DNA from: Lysobacter solisilvae
Lineage (GTDB): Bacteria; Pseudomonadota; Gammaproteobacteria; Xanthomonadales; Xanthomonadaceae
Length of the DNA stretch: 64,000 bases
Direction of reading: 5' to 3'
Assembly (NCBI RefSeq): GCF_016613535.2
Contig: NZ_CP071518.1
Span: 682,001 to 746,000, forward strand
Below the pieces are notes generated by a model. It searched no databases. It was not told the origin of the DNA and worked only from the letters and a program-made list of their open reading frames with translations. The position numbers and the translations under genes were made by a program. How positions within the stretch are numbered: the first letter of the stretch is position 1; each line of letters starts with the position of its first letter. Below are positions 18,401-29,223 of this stretch, piece by piece.

Positions 18401-18754
18401 GCGGCGATCGGCGAGCCCGGTTCCGACCTTTGCCCGCCAGGGGCTGGTTCGCGGCGATCGGTGACTCCCCCATCCCAACCTTCCCCCGCGGAGCGGGGGA
18501 AGGGGCTGATGCGCGGCGATCGGTGGCTCCCATCCCGACCTTCCCCCGCGCAGCGGGGGAAGGGGCTGATGCGCGGCGATCGGTGCCCCCCATCCCAACC
18601 TTCCCCCGCGGAGCGGGGGAAGGGGCTGGTTCGCGGCGATCGGTGACTCCCCCATCCCAACCTTCCCCCGCGGAGCGGGGGAAGGGGCTGGTGCGCGGCG
18701 ATCGGTGGCTCCCCCATCCCAACCTTCCCCCGCGGAGCGGGGGAAGGGGCTCAT
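18401..18754. repeat. Tandem array of the short mosaic repeat
   Basis: Five well-conserved units head to tail at 18450, 18512, 18572, 18632 and 18694 (60-62 bp each), with a degenerate sixth unit at 18401-18449. Each unit reads CGCGGCGATCGGTG, then CCCATCCCAACC, then a stem TTCCCCCGC-GGA-GCGGGGGAA and GGGGCT. The array fills the convergent gap between the STAS gene and maeB, where it could act as a barrier or terminator. Confidence 0.95.
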
Positions 18755-18796
18755 CCGAAGTGGGGGAATCGACTCCTGTGGAAGGGGCTGACCTGA

Positions 18797-21082
<2,286 letters not shown>

Positions 21083-21157
21083 GGGGGGCGTGGGGGCGCG
21101 GTGAGGCTAGTGGGGGATTGATTCTAGCGCCGGGGTGAGAGCAGGCGCGGGAGTGCA

Positions 21158-21364
21158 GCTCCCTCCCCCGTTCCACGTGGGAGGGTTGGGGCGGGGGCGA
21201 CGGTCGCGTCGGACTCGATGGGGTTGGCTCGCTGGATCATGGGGCGCGGCGATCTGTGGCCCCCATCCCAACCTTCCCCCGTGGAACGGGGGAAGGGGCT
21301 GATTCGCTGCGATCTGGAGCCCCCATCCCAGCCTTCCCGGCCCGCAAGCGGGGGAAGGGGCTCT
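21158..21364. repeat. Mosaic palindromic repeat cluster D (one inverted, two direct short units)
   Basis: An inverted diverged unit (about 21158-21208, CCCGTTCCACGTGGGAGGG core) is followed by two direct units (21245-21304 and 21305-21364). The last copy has GCCCGCAAGCGGG in its stem loop. The cluster ends 5 bp before the stop codon of the QEGLA gene. Confidence 0.88.
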
Positions 21365-21368
21365 CATG

Positions 21369-22631
21369 TCAGATGTCGTGGAAATCGTCCTGCTTGCCCA
21401 CCGTGTCCAGCCGGATGCGGTTGGCGAACAGCGAGAAGGCCAGCATGCCGGCCAGGCCGTTGGCGCGGACGACCCACTGGGGCAGCCAGCGCGGGGGCAC
21501 GATGATGCCGGCATCGAACAGCGGCTCCAGGCGCTGCACGTCGCCCAGCGTCATCTTGCCGGCGAACAGGCGCCGACACAGCAGCAGCTTGCGCTGGCGC
21601 AGGGCCCAGCGGAAGAAGGTGTGCACGCTGATCAGGCCGCGCAGGTACACCGTGTCCTTGGTGAAGGCCGCGCCGCCGGTCAGCGGCACGCCGCGGAACA
21701 CGCGCTGGGCCGAGGTGAAGCTGTCGACGTCGTTCTGCCCGGCGCTGCGGAAGTAATGGAACACCTGCAGGAAGTCGGCGCCGTTGAGCGCCATTTCCAC
21801 CGCCTCGATGCGCAGGCTGATGCGCTTCATGCGCTCGATGTCGATCGCACCGGTGATCTGCTCGGCGAAGGTCGCCAGGCCTTCCTGCGTGGCGGTGGTG
21901 CGCGGCGAGGACAGCGCCAGGCTGGGGAAATGGGGCTGTTCGCGCCCGTTGAGCGCGGTGAGCGAGTGCACGAAGGCTTCGTGCTGCACCAGCTGGTGGC
22001 GGTCGTAGTCGCTGAAGGCCGCGCCGTGGCGCAGGCGGATGCGGGTGGCGCCGGCGGCCGCCTTGGAGATCAGGTCGGGGTCGAGCACCACCTCGATCAC
22101 GCGCTCGTTGAAGAAATCATCGAGCACCGACTGCAGCTGCAGCTGCAGCGCGGTGGCGGAGATGGGCACGCACTCGGCCGGCGACAGCAGTTCGCGGTCG
22201 AGTTCATCGGCGATGTCGATGAAGTGCTGGGCGGCCTCGGTGGTGGTGGGGCCGTTGCCGGGCAGCGGGTCGTCGGGACGCCCGTACAGGCGGATCGAGT
22301 GCGTGGCCACGGCATTGGTGCCCAGCGATTCGAGCAGCTCGGCCGCGATCGACCAGCTGCGCGCCGAACCCAGCAGGTACTGGCCCATCGGGTGGCCGTG
22401 CTCGGCCTCGTCCATCACCGCGTCCAGTTCGCGGCGCGCCTCGGCGAAATCGAGCTTGGGGTATTCGATGACGGGCAGCGCGTAGCGGTTCTGCGCGGCT
22501 TCGTTGAGGAAATGCTTCTGCGCGCTGGCCGGCCAGCTGACCAGGGCCAGCAGTCGGATGCCCCGGACGGCCCGCACCATGCGCTGATCGAGCGCCGAGT
22601 GATGGGCGATGTCGGGGGCGAGGTCGGTCAT
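21369..22631 (-). CDS. DUF1704 / QEGLA-motif protein
   Basis: 420 residues from the ATG at 22631 (MTDLAPDIAHHS); an upstream in-frame start at 22739 gives an Arg/Gln-rich non-homologous leader. The family signature TATQEGLATFAEQ is present, preceded by a metallopeptidase-like HEAFVHSLTALNGRE. The Gln-Glu-Gly-Leu-Ala motif names the 'flavohemoglobin expression-modulating QEGLA motif' family. The combination of H-E-x3-H and a downstream QE resembles gluzincin peptidases, as known for tyrosine-carboxypeptidase-like relatives. The cellular role is not established. Located between the maeB repeat cluster and rsgA. Confidence 0.88.
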   Translation of the reverse strand: MTDLAPDIAHHSALDQRMVRAVRGIRLLALVSWPASAQKHFLNEAAQNRYALPVIEYPKLDFAEARRELDAVMDEAEHGHPMGQYLLGSARSWSIAAELLESLGTNAVATHSIRLYGRPDDPLPGNGPTTTEAAQHFIDIADELDRELLSPAECVPISATALQLQLQSVLDDFFNERVIEVVLDPDLISKAAAGATRIRLRHGAAFSDYDRHQLVQHEAFVHSLTALNGREQPHFPSLALSSPRTTATQEGLATFAEQITGAIDIERMKRISLRIEAVEMALNGADFLQVFHYFRSAGQNDVDSFTSAQRVFRGVPLTGGAAFTKDTVYLRGLISVHTFFRWALRQRKLLLCRRLFAGKMTLGDVQRLEPLFDAGIIVPPRWLPQWVVRANGLAGMLAFSLFANRIRLDTVGKQDDFHDI

Positions 22632-22902
22632 GGCGAGGCGCGGAGATCCCTGCGGAGGCGCGAACCCATCGAGTTTACGTCGGCCAGCGCGAGGACGGAC
22701 GCCCTGGGATGACCGGAGCTGCGCCTGGTGCCGCCACACCTCCGCCGGAAGGACGAGCTTCGGCGGACCCGCGCGCGCCGGAATGACCGGCGGCGGTGTC
22801 CGCGCTCGCGATGGGCGTCTGCGCGACGAGCACCGGGATAGCCTGGCCGCGGCACCGACGGGATTTCACATGCCCGTGGTGGCTGGAGCGTCGGGAGCGG
22901 CC

Positions 22903-24042
22903 TCAGCGCCGCCCGTGTTTCTCGGCTGGCCGCTTGGCCGGCGCCTTGCCCGGCACCTTCGCCTTCTCGTCGGCCTTCTGTGCGCGCCGGCCGGCGGCCT
23001 TGTCGGCGGCGGCGGCGACTTCGCCGCTGAGCTTGAGGAAATTGGCGAAGCGCTGCGGGTCGAGGCGGCCGGATTCGATCGCGGCGCGCACGGCGCAGCC
23101 GGGTTCGCGCTGGTGGGCGCAGTCGCGGAAGCGGCACTGCTCGGCCAGTGTCTCCACGTCGGTGAAGTTCTCGGCGACGTCTTCCTCGCCGGTGGGCTTG
23201 AGCTCGCGCATGCCCGGCGTGTCGATCAGGCAGGCGCCGGTGGGCAGCGGGATCAGCGCGCGGTAGGTGGTGGTGTGGCGGCCGCGCGAGTCGCTCTCGC
23301 GGACCTCGCTGGTCTTCATCTTCTCCGTGCCCAGCAGCGTGTTGGTCAGCGTGGACTTGCCCGCGCCCGAAGAGCCGACCAGGACGGCGGTGCGGCCGGG
23401 TTGCAGCCATTCGTTCAGGGCCGCGACGCTGGCGGAGTCCTTGGCGTTGACCGCGCGGACCGGCACTTCCTGCGCGGCCAGTTCCACCAGCGCGGCCAAT
23501 GCGTCGTCGACCGCGCTGGCGCTGCCGCCGCCTGCCAGATCGGACTTGGTCAGCACCACCACCGGCTCGGCGCCGCCGCGTACCAGCAGCAGGTAGCGCT
23601 CGATGCGGCGCGGATTGAAGTCCGCATCCATGCCGCAGACGACGAAGACGGTGTCGATGTTGGCGGCGATCAGCTGCTGGCGGTAATGCTCGCCGGCGGC
23701 GGCTCGCTTGATCGAGGTGCGGCGCGGCAGCAGTTCGACGATCTTGCTGTGCTTGGGCGTGTCGCCCTCGATCAGGACCCAGTCGCCGACCGCGGGCCGG
23801 TCTTCCGGCGCGGTGCCGCCCTTGCGGTAGTTGGCCGGGCGCTGCCATTCGGGCAGCGATTCGACCGGAAAGCTGTGCTCGGGGCCGTCGGCGACGATAT
23901 ATCCGGTGCGGTGCTGTTCGACGATGCGGGCGGGGCGGGCCTTGGGGCGCAGGGCCAGGGCCTCGCGCCAGACCGGGTCGGAGGGCAGACCGTCTTGCGC
24001 GAGGGGCCATCCGATGGCCTGCAGGGCGTCGGGCGTGGTCAA
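22903..24042 (-). CDS. rsgA: Ribosome small subunit-dependent GTPase RsgA
   Basis: 379 residues. The circularly permuted G motifs appear in the order G4 TKSD (165-168), G1 GSSGAGKST (223-231) and G3 DTPG (274-277). An N-terminal OB-fold (GDWVLIEGD) precedes them and a C-terminal zinc knuckle (Cys303, Cys308, His310, Cys316) follows. The tail is Lys/Ala/Pro-rich (AEKHGRR end), as in other high-GC relatives. It acts in late maturation of the 30S subunit. It lies 271 bp upstream of the QEGLA gene on the same strand. Confidence 0.97.
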   Translation of the reverse strand: MTTPDALQAIGWPLAQDGLPSDPVWREALALRPKARPARIVEQHRTGYIVADGPEHSFPVESLPEWQRPANYRKGGTAPEDRPAVGDWVLIEGDTPKHSKIVELLPRRTSIKRAAAGEHYRQQLIAANIDTVFVVCGMDADFNPRRIERYLLLVRGGAEPVVVLTKSDLAGGGSASAVDDALAALVELAAQEVPVRAVNAKDSASVAALNEWLQPGRTAVLVGSSGAGKSTLTNTLLGTEKMKTSEVRESDSRGRHTTTYRALIPLPTGACLIDTPGMRELKPTGEEDVAENFTDVETLAEQCRFRDCAHQREPGCAVRAAIESGRLDPQRFANFLKLSGEVAAAADKAAGRRAQKADEKAKVPGKAPAKRPAEKHGRR

Positions 24043-24284
24043 ACGGAAGGGTCAGCGGCGGTCATGGCCGGATTCTAGCGGGGGGATGGCGGACGGGAAG
24101 GGAAACCGCGGTCGGCCGCACGGGAAACGCAGGCGGGCCGTGGCACGCGGTCCGCCGGGTAGTGGCCGACCTCGCCTGCCGGGCGCTCAAGTGCGCGAAA
24201 CCTGCCGCATTTCCGGCCGGCGCGCTCCCTCCATTCGCCGCATTTGAGCTAGTCTGGCCGGCCCCTCGTCCTGCTCGTGCGCCA

Positions 24285-25535
24285 ATGTCCCTGCCCCCCG
24301 TGAAGACCCGCGAACGCCTGTCCGAAGTCCGTTACGAGATCCGCGGCGAACTGGCCCGGCGCGCCCGCGAACTGGAGGCCCAGGGCCGCAAGCAGATCAA
24401 GCTCAACATCGGCAATCCCGGCGCGTTCGGTTTCCGCGCCCCCGAGCACCTGCAGCGGGCCATCGCGCAGCGCATCGACCAGACCGATCCCTATACCCAC
24501 CAGCAGGGCCTGCCGGTCGCACGCGAAGCCATCGCGGCCTTCCATCGCCAGCGCGGCACGCCCAACGCCTCGCCCGAGCGCGTGTTCGTCGGCAACGGCG
24601 TGAGCGAACTGATCGACCTGTCGCTGCGCGCGCTGCTCAACCCGGGCGACGAAGTGCTGCTGCCCTCGCCCGACTACCCGCTGTGGTCGGCCGCGACGAT
24701 CCTCAACGACGGCCGGCCGGTGTACTACCGCTGCCGCCCGGAAAACGGCTTCCTGCCGGACCCGGACGAGATCGAGTCGCTGGTGTCCCCGCGCACGCGG
24801 GCGATCGTGCTGATCAACCCCAACAATCCGACCGGCGCCGCCTACCCGCGCGAGCTGCTGGAGCAGATCGTCGCGGTGGCCGCGCGGCACAAGCTGCTGC
24901 TGATGAGCGACGAGATCTACGACTCGATCCTCTACGACGGCGCACAGTTCACCCCGGTCGCGCCGCTGGCCGGCGACCTGCCCTGCCTGTCGTTCGGCGG
25001 CCTGAGCAAGGTGCACCGCGCCTGCGGCTGGCGCGTGGGCTGGGCGGTGCTCAGCGGCGATCCGCTGGCCTGCGGCGACCTGCACCACGCGATGGACCTG
25101 CTCGGCGCCCTGCGCCTGTGCGCCAACGTGCCGGGGCAGTTCGCGATCGAGGCCGCGCTGCACGGCGAAGACACCATCGCGCCGCTGTGCGCGCCCGACG
25201 GCCGCCTGTACGAGGCGCGCCGCGCGGTGATGGATGCCGTGGCCGCGAGCCGCCACCTGGAACTGGTGGCCCCCGCCGGCGCGCTCTACGCGTTCCCGGC
25301 GGTGGCTGGCGATGCCGCCGTGGGCTTCGACGACCACCGTTTCGCGCTGGAACTGCTGGAAACCGAAGACGTGCTGGTGGTGCCGGGGTCGAGCTTCAAC
25401 GTGCCGTACCGCAACCACTTCCGCGTGACCCTGCTGCCGCAGCCGGACGACCTGCGCGAAGTGTTCGACCGCATCGAACGGGTGCTCGACCGCTACGCGG
25501 AAACGGCGCAGGCACGCCGCAGCGCGGTCGCGTAA
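24285..25535 (+). CDS. alaA: PLP-dependent aminotransferase, AlaA-like (glutamate-pyruvate type)
   Basis: 416 residues from MSLPPVKTRERLSEVRYEIRG; an in-frame ATG at 24162 gives an extension unlike the family. Class I/II aminotransferase signatures are INPNNPTGAAYPRELL, SDEIYDSILYDG and the Schiff-base lysine in GGLSKVHRACGWRVGW (Lys242). The N-terminal LNIGNPGAFGFRAPEHL and YTHQQGLPVAREAIAAF match the AlaA group, which transaminates pyruvate with glutamate to form alanine. Assignment to AlaA rather than another subgroup Igamma enzyme is by motif likeness. Confidence 0.9.
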   Translation: MSLPPVKTRERLSEVRYEIRGELARRARELEAQGRKQIKLNIGNPGAFGFRAPEHLQRAIAQRIDQTDPYTHQQGLPVAREAIAAFHRQRGTPNASPERVFVGNGVSELIDLSLRALLNPGDEVLLPSPDYPLWSAATILNDGRPVYYRCRPENGFLPDPDEIESLVSPRTRAIVLINPNNPTGAAYPRELLEQIVAVAARHKLLLMSDEIYDSILYDGAQFTPVAPLAGDLPCLSFGGLSKVHRACGWRVGWAVLSGDPLACGDLHHAMDLLGALRLCANVPGQFAIEAALHGEDTIAPLCAPDGRLYEARRAVMDAVAASRHLELVAPAGALYAFPAVAGDAAVGFDDHRFALELLETEDVLVVPGSSFNVPYRNHFRVTLLPQPDDLREVFDRIERVLDRYAETAQARRSAVA

Positions 25536-25704
25536 GGCGGGCGCAGGCCCGTCGCCGCCACCCGGCGCGCCCGCCTGGCGCGCGGGGCTCGCGTCCGGCC
25601 GGTCATCAGACAGCAGTCACGCCCACGCCGGCAAGCCCGGCGCGTGGCGGCACGCGTCATCCGGCGTAGACGCGGCCGCCCCGGGCGCGCCCTACAATGC
25701 GGAC

Positions 25705-26331
25705 ATGGACGCATCCGACACCGGCAACCGCCTGACCTACCTCGCCCTGGGTGACAGCTACACCATCGGCGAGAGCGTGCCCGAGGACAGCCGCTGGCCG
25801 GTGCAGCTGGTGCGCGAACTGCGCGCGCAGGGCGTGGCGCTGGATGATCCGCGCATCATCGCCACCACCGGCTGGACCACCGACGAGCTGGAATGGGGCA
25901 TCGACTCGGCCGAGCCGCTGGGCAGCTACGACTTCGTCTCGCTGCTGATCGGCGTCAACAACCAGTACCGCAATCGCAGCGCGGTGGCCTACCGGGGCGA
26001 GTTCCACACCCTGCTCAAGCGCGCGATCCGCTATGCGCATGGCCGCGCCGACCGGGTGCTGGTGCTGTCCATTCCCGACTGGGGCGTGACGCCGTTCGCC
26101 CGCGACGACAAGCGCGACGTGGCGACGATCGCCGCCGAGATCGACGCGTTCAACGCGGCCGCGCGCTCGGTCTGCGAGGCCGAAGGGGTCGCGTTCGTCG
26201 ACATCACGCCCTGCTCGCGCGAGCACGGCGCCACGCTGCTGGCCTCCGACGGCCTGCATCCCTCGGCGGAGATGTACACGCGGTGGACGCAGCAGGCGCT
26301 GCCCGTCGCACGGTCGCTGCTGTCACGATGA
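25705..26331 (+). CDS. SGNH/GDSL hydrolase
   Basis: 208 residues, no signal peptide. Block I is YLALGDSYTIGE with nucleophile Ser18; block III is the GVNNQYRN region; the catalytic Asp-His are in SDGLHPSAEMY near the C-terminus. SGNH hydrolases cleave acyl or carbohydrate esters; the substrate here is unknown. It starts the short run esterase-methyltransferase, and a polysaccharide deacetylase follows on the opposite strand. Confidence 0.93.
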   Translation: MDASDTGNRLTYLALGDSYTIGESVPEDSRWPVQLVRELRAQGVALDDPRIIATTGWTTDELEWGIDSAEPLGSYDFVSLLIGVNNQYRNRSAVAYRGEFHTLLKRAIRYAHGRADRVLVLSIPDWGVTPFARDDKRDVATIAAEIDAFNAAARSVCEAEGVAFVDITPCSREHGATLLASDGLHPSAEMYTRWTQQALPVARSLLSR

Positions 26332-26361
26332 CCGCTGTGTCCCGATGACCGCTGTATCCCC

Positions 26362-27078
26362 ATGACTTCCGTGCCGATGACTTCGGCCGCGCAGACGCCC
26401 CCGCGGCCGCTGCCGCGCGAACAGGTGCGCGCGATCGCCCACGCCTTCCTGCCCGACCGGCCGTGGGGCAACCGCTGGGACCACTACTACACGCGCAGCA
26501 AGCTGGGCAGCGACCCGCTGTACCCGGGCGTCTGCGAAGCGTTGCGTGCCACGCAGGCGCCGCTGCTCGACCTGGGGTGCGGGCTGGGGCTGCTGGCGCA
26601 CGCGCTGCGCGCACAGGGCCTGGCGCTGCCCTATCGCGGCGTGGACAACGATGCCGGCAAGATCGACCGCGCCCGCCTGGCCGCGCAGCGCGCGGGCCTG
26701 GCCGACACCGGTTTCGAGGTGGTGGACCTGTCCCGCGAATACCCCGCGCATGCCGGCAGCGTGGCGCTGCTGGACGTGCTGCAGTTCATTTCGCCCGAAG
26801 CGCAGGCGCGCACGCTCGACGCGGCCATCGCGATGCTGGTGCCCGGCGCGAAGCTGGTGATCCGGACCGGCCTGGAAGACGGCAGCCGGCGGGCGCGGGT
26901 CACGCGCGCGGTGGATGTGTTCTCGCGCGCCCTGGGCTGGATGAATGCCGGGCCGTCGCGCTACCCCGAGGCGGCCGCGCTGCGTGCGCGACTGGAGTCG
27001 GCGGGTCTGGCGGTGGAGTTCACCCCGCTGTTCGCGGGCACGCCGTTCAACAACTGGCGGGTGGTGGCGACGCGGTAG
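26362..27078 (+). CDS. Class I SAM-dependent methyltransferase
   Basis: 238 residues; ATG at 26377 is an alternative start. The SAM-binding motif I is PLLDLGCGLGLLAHAL, the acidic residue after beta-2 is YRGVDNDAGKIDRAR, and motif IV-like VALLDVLQFIS follows. An N-terminal helix region (REQVRAIAHAFLPDRPWGNRWDHYYTRSKL) precedes the fold. Acceptor unknown. It lies 30 bp after the SGNH hydrolase gene and is probably cotranscribed with it. Confidence 0.9.
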   Translation: MTSVPMTSAAQTPPRPLPREQVRAIAHAFLPDRPWGNRWDHYYTRSKLGSDPLYPGVCEALRATQAPLLDLGCGLGLLAHALRAQGLALPYRGVDNDAGKIDRARLAAQRAGLADTGFEVVDLSREYPAHAGSVALLDVLQFISPEAQARTLDAAIAMLVPGAKLVIRTGLEDGSRRARVTRAVDVFSRALGWMNAGPSRYPEAAALRARLESAGLAVEFTPLFAGTPFNNWRVVATR

Positions 27079-27117
27079 GCATCGGCCTGCCGCAGGCTCG
27101 CGAGATGGACCGCACCA

Positions 27118-27176
27118 CCGGGGACAGACACCCGCGATGGCGTTGAAGGCGCCGCGCCGCGAACTTCCGTCCCCGG
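27118..27176. repeat. Inverted repeat of CCGGGGAC type
   Basis: CCGGGGAC (27118-27125) and GTCCCCGG (27169-27176) face each other across 43 bp containing GACAGACACC. This resembles the GGGGACAGA-type intergenic repeats common in xanthomonads. It sits between the convergent methyltransferase and deacetylase genes. Confidence 0.5.
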
Positions 27177-27292
27177 CAAGAACCGCCGGCGCGATCTGAC
27201 CGGGCAGCCCCGGGTGCGCTTGGCCTGACCAGCTTCGCTGTTGAAAGCCGCGGGCTCTGTGGCTGAACGATCCGGCCCGGAATGCGAGCGGG

Positions 27293-28117
27293 TCAGCCCG
27301 CTTGCGCGGCGGCGGCCGGTTCGGTCGCGGGGCCTTCGTCTTCGAGCGCTTCGGGCAACAGGGTGGAATATCCCAGCGCATCCAGCCTCTGCAGCAGCAG
27401 GCCCAGGCTCTCCACGTTCCGGCCATGTCGCGCGCCTTCGTGCAGCAGCACGATGGCGCCGGGGCGCAGGTCGCGTTCGATGCGGGCGACCACGCGGGTG
27501 ACATCCGCGGCGAGGGCGTCGAAGCCGCGCGCCGTCCAGGCGACGCGTGCCAGGCCGTGCGCGCGCAGCGGAGCGGAGACGAAGGGATTGGCCATGCCGA
27601 CCACGGCGCGGAACCAGCGCGGCGTGGTGCCCGTGATGGCGCGGATCGTGGCCTGCGTGCGGGTGATCTCCTCGCGCATGCGCCCCGGGCCCAGCGCCCA
27701 GAACCAGGCTTGCGGATGGCTCGCGCTGTGGTTGCCCACGCCGTGGCCACGGCGGACGATCTCGCGCAGCAGCTCCGGCCGTGCCGCGGCGCGGTCGCCG
27801 ACCACGAAGAAAGTGGCGCGCGCGCGGTGGCGGTCGAGCAGATCAAGGATGGCGGGCGTGTCGTCGCTGGGACCGTCGTCGATGGTGAGCCAGACCTGGC
27901 GTTGCGTCGTCGGGAGCCGCGTCAATACGGGGCTGAACAGGCGCGAGCCGGGCTTGAGCGTGCCCCACCAGAACACCGCGTGCGACGCGAACATGACCGG
28001 CAGGCCCCAGGCCCAGCCCCAGCGCCAGAACACCGCCACTACAAGCAGCTGCGACAGCAGCAGGGCGCCGATCCAGGCGTGCGGACGGCGCGGTGGGCGG
28101 TGGAGGGCTTCGGGCAT
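27293..28117 (-). CDS. Membrane-anchored polysaccharide deacetylase (NodB-type)
   Basis: 274 residues. Two hydrophobic stretches (about 15-32 and 34-52) anchor the N-terminus. The NodB domain has the first motif TIDDGPSDDTP (Asp80, Asp81), the metal-binding HxxxH as NHSASH (His130, His134), motif 3 near WFRAVVGMANPF and motif 5 IVLLHEGARHGRN. It should remove acetyl (or related) groups from a glycan or lipid-linked sugar at the inner membrane. A Pro/Ala/Glu-rich tail follows. Divergent from the Grx4 gene with 80 bp between starts. Confidence 0.9.
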   Translation of the reverse strand: MPEALHRPPRRPHAWIGALLLSQLLVVAVFWRWGWAWGLPVMFASHAVFWWGTLKPGSRLFSPVLTRLPTTQRQVWLTIDDGPSDDTPAILDLLDRHRARATFFVVGDRAAARPELLREIVRRGHGVGNHSASHPQAWFWALGPGRMREEITRTQATIRAITGTTPRWFRAVVGMANPFVSAPLRAHGLARVAWTARGFDALAADVTRVVARIERDLRPGAIVLLHEGARHGRNVESLGLLLQRLDALGYSTLLPEALEDEGPATEPAAAAQAG

Positions 28118-28197
28118 GAACCGATCATGCCACGCGCGCCGCGGCGACCCGGCCGCGGGGCGTAAAATGCGGGGCTTCTCCCCTGCCGTACGCCCCC

Positions 28198-29127
28198 ATG
28201 TCCCTCGATCCCGCCCTGCGCTCGCGCATCGACACCCTGCTGCATTCCAACCGCGTCGTCCTGTTCATGAAGGGCGAACCGCGCGCGCCGCAGTGCGGCT
28301 TTTCGGCCAAGGCCGTGGGTGCGCTGTCCTCGCTGGGCATCGACTTCGCGCACGTGGATGTGCTGGCCGATCCGGAAATCCGCGAGGGCATCAAGCAGTA
28401 CGGCGACTGGCCGACGATCCCGCAGCTGTACGTCGGCGGCGACCTGGTCGGGGGCAGCGACATCATCGAGCAGATGGTGAATTCCGGGGAACTGCAGTCA
28501 CTGCTCGGCATCGCCGCCCCCGACCGCACGCCGCCGCAGATCACCATCACCCCCGCCGCGGCCGCGATGCTGCGCGAGTCGCTCGCCGACGCCGGCGAGG
28601 GCTACGCGCTGCAGGTGGAGATCGACGCCCGCTTCGAGACGCGCCTGCAGCTGGCCGCCTTCGATGAGCGCGCGATCGCCGCCGAAAGCGAAGGCGTGCG
28701 CGCCCAGTTCGACCTCGCCAGCGCGCGCCGCGCGCAGGGCCTGCGCATCGACTGGGTCGACGACGAACGTGGCCGCGGCCTCACCATCGACAACCCCAAT
28801 GCGCCGCCCAAGGTGCAGCCGCTGTCGCCGACGCAGGCGCGCGAGCGCGCCGCCGCCGGCACGGTGACCCTGGTCGACGTGCGCCCGCCGGACGAGCGCG
28901 CGCAGGCCGCGATCAACGAGCCCTTCAGCGTCTTCGACGACGGCGGCTCCACCCGCCTGGAAGCGCTGCCCAAGGACACCCCGCTGGCCTTCCTGTGCCA
29001 CCACGGCGGCCGCAGCGCGCGGGCGGCGGAGCATTTCCGCGGCCTGGGCTTCACCCAGGTGTTCAACGTGGAAGGTGGGATCGAGGCATGGGCGCTGGAT
29101 GCCGACACGCACGTGGCGCGCTACTGA
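28198..29127 (+). CDS. Monothiol glutaredoxin-HesB-like-rhodanese fusion (Grx4 family)
   Basis: 309 residues, three domains. Residues 1-105 are a monothiol glutaredoxin with CGFS at Cys33 (PQCGFSAKAV) and WPTIPQLYVGGDLVGG. Residues 115-205 are an A-type Fe-S carrier/HesB-like fold (ITITPAAAAMLRESLADAG) lacking the usual cluster cysteines. Residues 213-305 are a rhodanese with the active Cys267 (FLCHHGGRSARAAEHF). The fusion is known from xanthomonads. It likely links Fe-S cluster transfer with persulfide chemistry; the second domain is probably structural because its cysteines are missing. Confidence 0.95.
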   Translation: MSLDPALRSRIDTLLHSNRVVLFMKGEPRAPQCGFSAKAVGALSSLGIDFAHVDVLADPEIREGIKQYGDWPTIPQLYVGGDLVGGSDIIEQMVNSGELQSLLGIAAPDRTPPQITITPAAAAMLRESLADAGEGYALQVEIDARFETRLQLAAFDERAIAAESEGVRAQFDLASARRAQGLRIDWVDDERGRGLTIDNPNAPPKVQPLSPTQARERAAAGTVTLVDVRPPDERAQAAINEPFSVFDDGGSTRLEALPKDTPLAFLCHHGGRSARAAEHFRGLGFTQVFNVEGGIEAWALDADTHVARY

Positions 29128-29223
29128 GAGCGGACCCGGCGCGGGCCTGTCCGCAATCCCGGGCCCGGCCTTAAACCCGGAACGGGACGCCGGCATCTGA
29201 CCTCGACTGCACGGAGGTTTGCG

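Noticed and set aside
18401..18754. Possible CRISPR array in the tandem repeat
   Set aside because: Units are contiguous 60-62 bp with no unique spacers, and no cas gene is near.
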